Positions 60,275 through 64,000 of a stretch of 64,000 nt of DNA are shown in pieces. The notes under the pieces are model-generated. The model did no database searches. It saw only the letters and a program-made list of their open reading frames with translations, and was not told the origin of the DNA. The stretch is from Lichenicoccus sp963693035 (GTDB lineage Bacteria; Pseudomonadota; Alphaproteobacteria; Acetobacterales; Acetobacteraceae): positions 806,001 through 870,000 of the forward strand of contig CAXMMQ010000006.1 of assembly GCA_963693035.2 (NCBI GenBank), given 5' to 3'. The number at the start of each line of letters is the position of its first letter. Position 1 is the stretch's first letter. The position numbers were made by a program, and so were the translations under genes.

Positions 60275-62799
60275 GACCCGATCATGCCGCGTATGCGCGT
60301 GCCCAGCGTGCTCATGGCGAACGGCTTGGTCAGCAGCTCCATTCCCGGCTCCAGCAGGCCGTTGCCAATCACCGCGTTCTCGGCGTAGCCGGTGATGAAC
60401 AGCACCTTCAGGTCGGGCCGCCTGGCCCGTGCGGCATCGGCAAGCTGGCGTCCGTTCATGCCGCCCGGCAAGCCCACATCCGTCACCAGCAGATCGATCT
60501 GGGTTCCGGAGTCCAGCACATGCAGCCCGGTTGCGCCATCCTGGGCCTCGATCGCCGCGTAGCCGAGATCCTCCAGCACGTCGGTCACCAGCATCCGTAC
60601 CGTCGGCTCGTCATCGACGACGAGCACGGTCTCGCCGGTGGTGGTGCGCGGCAGCCGCGCCGCCTCCGCCTCTGCCGCCGCTTCGGAATCCTCGCCATGA
60701 TGCCGGGGCAGGTAGAGCGTCATCGTCGTGCCCTGGCCGGGCTCCGAGTAGATCCTGATCTGCCCGCCCGACTGGCGCACGAAGCCATAGATCATCGACA
60801 GCCCGAGACCGGTGCCCTGGCCGATCGGCTTGGTGGTGAAGAACGGATCGAACGCGCGCGCCACAGTCTCCGCCACCATGCCGGTGCCGGTATCGGTGAC
60901 GCGGAGCGAGACATATTGCCCGGTCGGCAGGTCGCGGTCGCGCGCCGCCCGCGCATCGAGCCAGCTGTTTGCGGTCTCGATGGTCAGCCGGCCACCGTCA
61001 AGCATCGCGTCGCGGCCGTTGATGCACAGGTTGAGCAGGGCGTTCTCGAGCTGGTTCGGATCGCATAGCGTGATCCAGAGGCCGCCGGCCTGCACCACCT
61101 CGACGGCGATCATCGGGCCGACCGTGCGCCGGACCAGTTCCTCCATGCCGCCGATCAGCCGGTTCAGGTTGATCGGCCGCGGATCGAGTGTCTGCCGGCG
61201 GGAGAACGCCAGCAGCCGGTGCGTCAGCGAGGCGGCGCGGCCGGCGGCGCCCATCGCCGCGGTGATGTAGCGATCGGCACCGTCCAGGCGGCCCTGCGTC
61301 AGCCGCGATCCGAGCAGTTCCAGGCTGCCGGTGATCCCGGTCAGCAGGTTGTTGAAGTCATGCGCGATGCCGCCGCTGAGCTGGCCGACAGCTTCCATCT
61401 TCTGGGACTGCCGAAGCTGCGCCTCCAGGGCGCTCTGCGCATCAGCCGAGGCCTTTTCCGCGGTGACATCGCGTCCGACGGCGTGCACCCGGCCCGCCTC
61501 AGGCACCGCGGTCCAGGCGAGCCAGCGATAGCTGCCGTCGCGATGACGGTAGCGGTTCTCGAAACGCTGGGTGACGCGGCCGTCGGCGAGACGGGCGAGT
61601 TCGGCTTGGGTCGGGGCAAGATCGTCAGGATGGATCAGCTCGGCGCAGTTGACGCCCAGCAGGTCGGTCTCGCTCCAGTCGAGCACGCTGCGCCAGGCCG
61701 GGTTGACGCTCTCGATGATGCCCTCGAGGGTCACCACCAGCATCACGTCCGAGGTCAGCCGCCACATGCGGTCACGATCGGCGGTGCGCTGCGCCACCAG
61801 CCGCTGCAGGTCGTCGGCCAGCCGGCGAAGCTGGTGCTGGCCGCGCCGGCGCTCGATCGCCTCGCGCGCCCGGTCGGCCACTTCGCGCACGAAGCCGAGT
61901 TCGCTGTCGCTCCAGGCCCGCGGCTGCTTGTTGTTGAGGTAGAACAGCGCCACGAACCGGCCCTGCTCGACGATCGGCAGGTTGACGAGCGAGCGCGCCG
62001 CGATGCGATCGAGCGCCGCCGCCGTGGTACGTGGATCGGTTTCGGCATCGGCGAACACCACCGTCTCGCCGCGCTTGAGGTCCTCGATGTAGGAGCCGAA
62101 CTCGCGGAAATGCAGCGTGCCGGCGAGGCTGGCAATTCCCGGCAGCGTCCAGTCGCGCTCGATGGTGATGGTCTCGCGCGCCGGATCGATCAGGCCGTAG
62201 CCGGCCCGACTGACACCGAGCGTGCGGCCCATGATCAGGGCGGCGGCGCGCGCCATGTCGGCGGGATCTTCGAGCTCGCGCATGCGATCGCCCAGCTCGA
62301 CCAGGGCCTGCACGCGCGTGGCCACCTGGAGCACGTGGGTGACGTCGCGCGCCACCATGCCGAAGCCGCCGATCACCCCCTTCGCATCGCGCAACGGAAA
62401 CACGCTGCAGGAGGCCGGCACCGTGGCCCCGGTGCCGGCGCCCGCCTCATCGTGCCGGCGCAGGCCGAGGTCGCCGCGCCAGACGGCACCGGCCATCACC
62501 TGGGGCAGCACGTCCCGCTCGAAGTCCTGGATTGAGGACGGCTCGCCTTCAAGCAACACGAGGTCGGCGAGACGCCGACGAGACAGCAGGGTGGGATCGG
62601 CCAGCCCGATCAGGCGCTGGCCCGCCTCGTTGAGGTAGTCCACCAGACCGTCAGGGGACGCCATGGCGATGAAGTCGGCCGACTGCTCGACCAGCGCTGC
62701 AAAACCGCGCGCCGACTCCTCGATGCGATGCGGGCGCGAACCGGCCCGGTGGGCATCGCCCGGGCCCGGGCGCTCCGGCGGTCGCGGATCTTCGGTCAC
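60271..62799 (-). CDS. Hybrid sensor histidine kinase with PAS, GAF and receiver domains
   Basis: About 842 residues, no obvious membrane helix. Order: a PAS domain near the start (GFAALVEQSADFIAMASPDG); a second PAS-type region; a GAF domain (LVNLPIVEQGRFVALFYLNN); a PAS domain (DVMLVVTLEGIIESVNPAWR); HisKA with phospho-His in GGIAHDFNNLLTGITGSLEL; an HATPase domain (ALLNLCINGRDAMLDGG; DTGTGMVAETVARAFDPFF; GTGLGLSMIYGFVRQSGGQI); and a C-terminal receiver (VLVVDDEPTVRML; LLVTDVGLPGGMNGRQ; LTKPF). The start may be GTG 62799 or TTG 62847; neither has a good ribosome-binding site. It is coupled to the MFS gene. Confidence 0.9.
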   Translation of the reverse strand: MTEDPRPPERPGPGDAHRAGSRPHRIEESARGFAALVEQSADFIAMASPDGLVDYLNEAGQRLIGLADPTLLSRRRLADLVLLEGEPSSIQDFERDVLPQVMAGAVWRGDLGLRRHDEAGAGTGATVPASCSVFPLRDAKGVIGGFGMVARDVTHVLQVATRVQALVELGDRMRELEDPADMARAAALIMGRTLGVSRAGYGLIDPARETITIERDWTLPGIASLAGTLHFREFGSYIEDLKRGETVVFADAETDPRTTAAALDRIAARSLVNLPIVEQGRFVALFYLNNKQPRAWSDSELGFVREVADRAREAIERRRGQHQLRRLADDLQRLVAQRTADRDRMWRLTSDVMLVVTLEGIIESVNPAWRSVLDWSETDLLGVNCAELIHPDDLAPTQAELARLADGRVTQRFENRYRHRDGSYRWLAWTAVPEAGRVHAVGRDVTAEKASADAQSALEAQLRQSQKMEAVGQLSGGIAHDFNNLLTGITGSLELLGSRLTQGRLDGADRYITAAMGAAGRAASLTHRLLAFSRRQTLDPRPINLNRLIGGMEELVRRTVGPMIAVEVVQAGGLWITLCDPNQLENALLNLCINGRDAMLDGGRLTIETANSWLDARAARDRDLPTGQYVSLRVTDTGTGMVAETVARAFDPFFTTKPIGQGTGLGLSMIYGFVRQSGGQIRIYSEPGQGTTMTLYLPRHHGEDSEAAAEAEAARLPRTTTGETVLVVDDEPTVRMLVTDVLEDLGYAAIEAQDGATGLHVLDSGTQIDLLVTDVGLPGGMNGRQLADAARARRPDLKVLFITGYAENAVIGNGLLEPGMELLTKPFAMSTLGTRIRGMIGS

Positions 62800-62958
62800 G
62801 GGATGGAGTCCAATGCGGCGCGGGGTTGCAGCGAAACCAGTCTGCAACCGGAATCACGCGCAACAGTTGCAGCGGCGGCCCACTGGTCAGCATGCGCGGA
62901 TGCACGTATCGATGCCGCGATCCCTTGCGGGAACCAAATGACAGCCTGTGGGAACCGG

Positions 62959-63843
62959 ATGCAGTCCAGATCGAAATCCAGCCGCCGGTGCCTGCACCCG
63001 GCGCTCCCGTTGCTGTCGCTGATGGCGACCATCGCCGGCTGCGCCACCCCGCCGCCCGCCTCCGATGCCGACGCGGTGGCCGATTTCAAGGCGACCAACG
63101 ATCCGCTGGAGCCGACCAACCGGTTCTTCTACGCGGTCAATGACGGCATCCTGACCTACGCGCTGACGCCGGTCGCGCGGCAGTATCTGGCGCTGGTCCC
63201 GGCGCCGGTTCGCTCCGGCATCCACAACGTGCTGAACAATATGGGCATGCCGGTGCAGTTCGTGGACGACGTGCTGGAAGCCAAGCCCCGGCGCGCCGGC
63301 GACACCTTCATGCGCTTTGCGCTCAACACCACGGTGGGCATCGGCGGCGTGCTCGACGTCGCAAAACATGCCGGCTACCCGGACCACAACGCCGATGGCG
63401 GCACCACGCTGGCGCTCTGGGGCGTGCCGGCCGGCCCCTATCTCTACCTGCCGGTCTTCGGCCCGTCCGGGGTGCGCGACGGCATCGGGCGCGGCATGGA
63501 TGCGGCCTACAGCCCGTTCACCTGGCTCTCCTTCGACGGGTCGAACTCGCTCGGCTGGTCGCAGGCCGGCCTGGGGGCACTCGACCAGACCTCGGCGCAC
63601 CTGAAGGACATCGAGCAAGTCAAGGCCGGGGCGCTGGATCCCTACGCGACGTTCCGCAGCCTGTATCGGCAGTTGCGGGTGTCGCAGGTCAATGCGATCC
63701 GCAACGACAACCGGGCGACCGTGCCGGACTGGTATCCGGACGCCGGGCCGAACGATGCGACCAGGCCTTCGCCGCACCCGGCACTTTCCCCGGCGGCGCC
63801 ACCGCTGGCCCCGACCAAGGGCGGAACGCCCGGGAGCAGCTGA
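62959..63843 (+). CDS. mlaA: Phospholipid-retrograde transport lipoprotein MlaA (VacJ)
   Basis: A 294-residue lipoprotein. Lipobox near residue 28 (LLSLMATIAGCATPPP, IAGC). The MlaA core is NDPLEPTNRFFYAVNDGIL, PVRSGIHNVLNNMGMPVQFV, GDTFMRFALNTTVGIGG and LALWGVPAGPYLYLPVFGPS. MlaA removes misplaced phospholipids from the outer leaflet and hands them to MlaC. The Mla ABC genes are not in the window. A Pro-rich tail is extra. It is followed by a hairpin that may also end its transcript. Confidence 0.92.
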   Translation: MQSRSKSSRRCLHPALPLLSLMATIAGCATPPPASDADAVADFKATNDPLEPTNRFFYAVNDGILTYALTPVARQYLALVPAPVRSGIHNVLNNMGMPVQFVDDVLEAKPRRAGDTFMRFALNTTVGIGGVLDVAKHAGYPDHNADGGTTLALWGVPAGPYLYLPVFGPSGVRDGIGRGMDAAYSPFTWLSFDGSNSLGWSQAGLGALDQTSAHLKDIEQVKAGALDPYATFRSLYRQLRVSQVNAIRNDNRATVPDWYPDAGPNDATRPSPHPALSPAAPPLAPTKGGTPGSS

Positions 63844-63846
63844 CGC

Positions 63847-63875
63847 AAAAAAAAGGCGGCGCACGAGGCGCCGCC
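63847..63875 (-). terminator. Intrinsic terminator (minus-strand orientation)
   Basis: A perfect 8-bp stem GGCGGCGC / GCGCCGCC with loop CTCGT is followed on the minus strand by eight T. It fits termination of a leftward transcript entering from the right of the window and may stop mlaA transcription too. Beyond it, 63876-64000 holds no recognisable gene. Confidence 0.75.
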
Positions 63876-64000
63876 CAAGTTTAGGGAGGAAACGTCCAAG
63901 ATGCGGCGCGCCTAAGCAGCGCCGCGGATGTAACAGTGGCTCGGAGCACTGAGAGAGTCAAGGAGTTTGTTGCGCCGCACAATGTTTTCGTGCGGAAACT

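Overview
The window looks like a chromosomal piece of an alphaproteobacterium, most likely an Acetobacteraceae-type Rhodospirillales. The reasons are high-GC coding, a 16S-tRNA-Ile-tRNA-Ala-23S operon, a CtrA orthologue, FlbT/FlbD-type flagellar control, a NepR-type anti-sigma factor and RibBA/RibD riboflavin genes under an FMN riboswitch. The genus cannot be fixed by eye.

Layout. 1-2.8 kb: an rRNA operon on the minus strand (5' end of 23S, tRNA-Ala, tRNA-Ile, complete 16S), with a 16S processing stem, a promoter and a palindromic repeat inserted between the two tRNAs. 2.8-6.7 kb: clpB and a peroxiredoxin-like/2OG-oxygenase fusion. 6.8-28.1 kb: a large flagellar region. flgE-flgK-flgL-flbT run on the minus strand. 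fliK-flgD and fliF-fliG-fliH-fliN-flbD-flhA-flhF-fleN run on the plus strand, followed by a nepR-like gene, a nitrilase-family gene and NAD kinase. ctrA (minus) is divergent from fliI-fliJ (plus). Sigma-54 promoters precede flgE and fliK, and flbD encodes the matching activator. 28.1-33.0 kb: an envelope-stress pair (DUF883 and a membrane partner), an unusual three-gene Pot-like ABC remnant (catalytically degenerate ATPase, binding protein, 117-residue mini-permease), a YcgN-like protein and a YgjP-like metallopeptidase. 33.05-37.0 kb: tRNA-Leu followed by a decayed, gene-poor accessory stretch with frameshifted fragments, an OmpA-family gene with its own sigma-54 promoter, and the cut end of a DUF2961 (GH172-like) gene.

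37.1-41.3 kb: a sugar ABC importer (one permease frameshifted) with a divergent LacI regulator and a perfect 12-bp operator. 41.3-43.9 kb: two secreted unknowns, a luciferase-like monooxygenase and a 49-residue membrane protein. 44.0-47.7 kb: ribD-ribE-ribBA-ribH behind an FMN riboswitch and an apparent RBS-masking hairpin. 47.8-52.7 kb: a DUF72 gene and a partly decayed polyol/tagatose operon (PfkB kinase, GatZ/KbaZ protein, ruined SDR, polyol-binding protein, strong terminator). 53.2-59.1 kb: a phosphonate-biosynthesis locus with a PEP mutase-nucleotidyltransferase fusion, phosphonopyruvate decarboxylase, a second nucleotidyltransferase, a PhyH-type oxygenase and a broken second PhyH-type oxygenase. 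59.1-63.9 kb: an MFS transporter, a hybrid histidine kinase and the MlaA lipoprotein.

The most unusual items are the phosphonate locus, the pseudo-ABC trio, a dispersed palindromic element with three copies (one inside the rRNA operon), and a NepR-like gene attached to a flagellar operon. All assignments come from reading the sequence; no database search was run.
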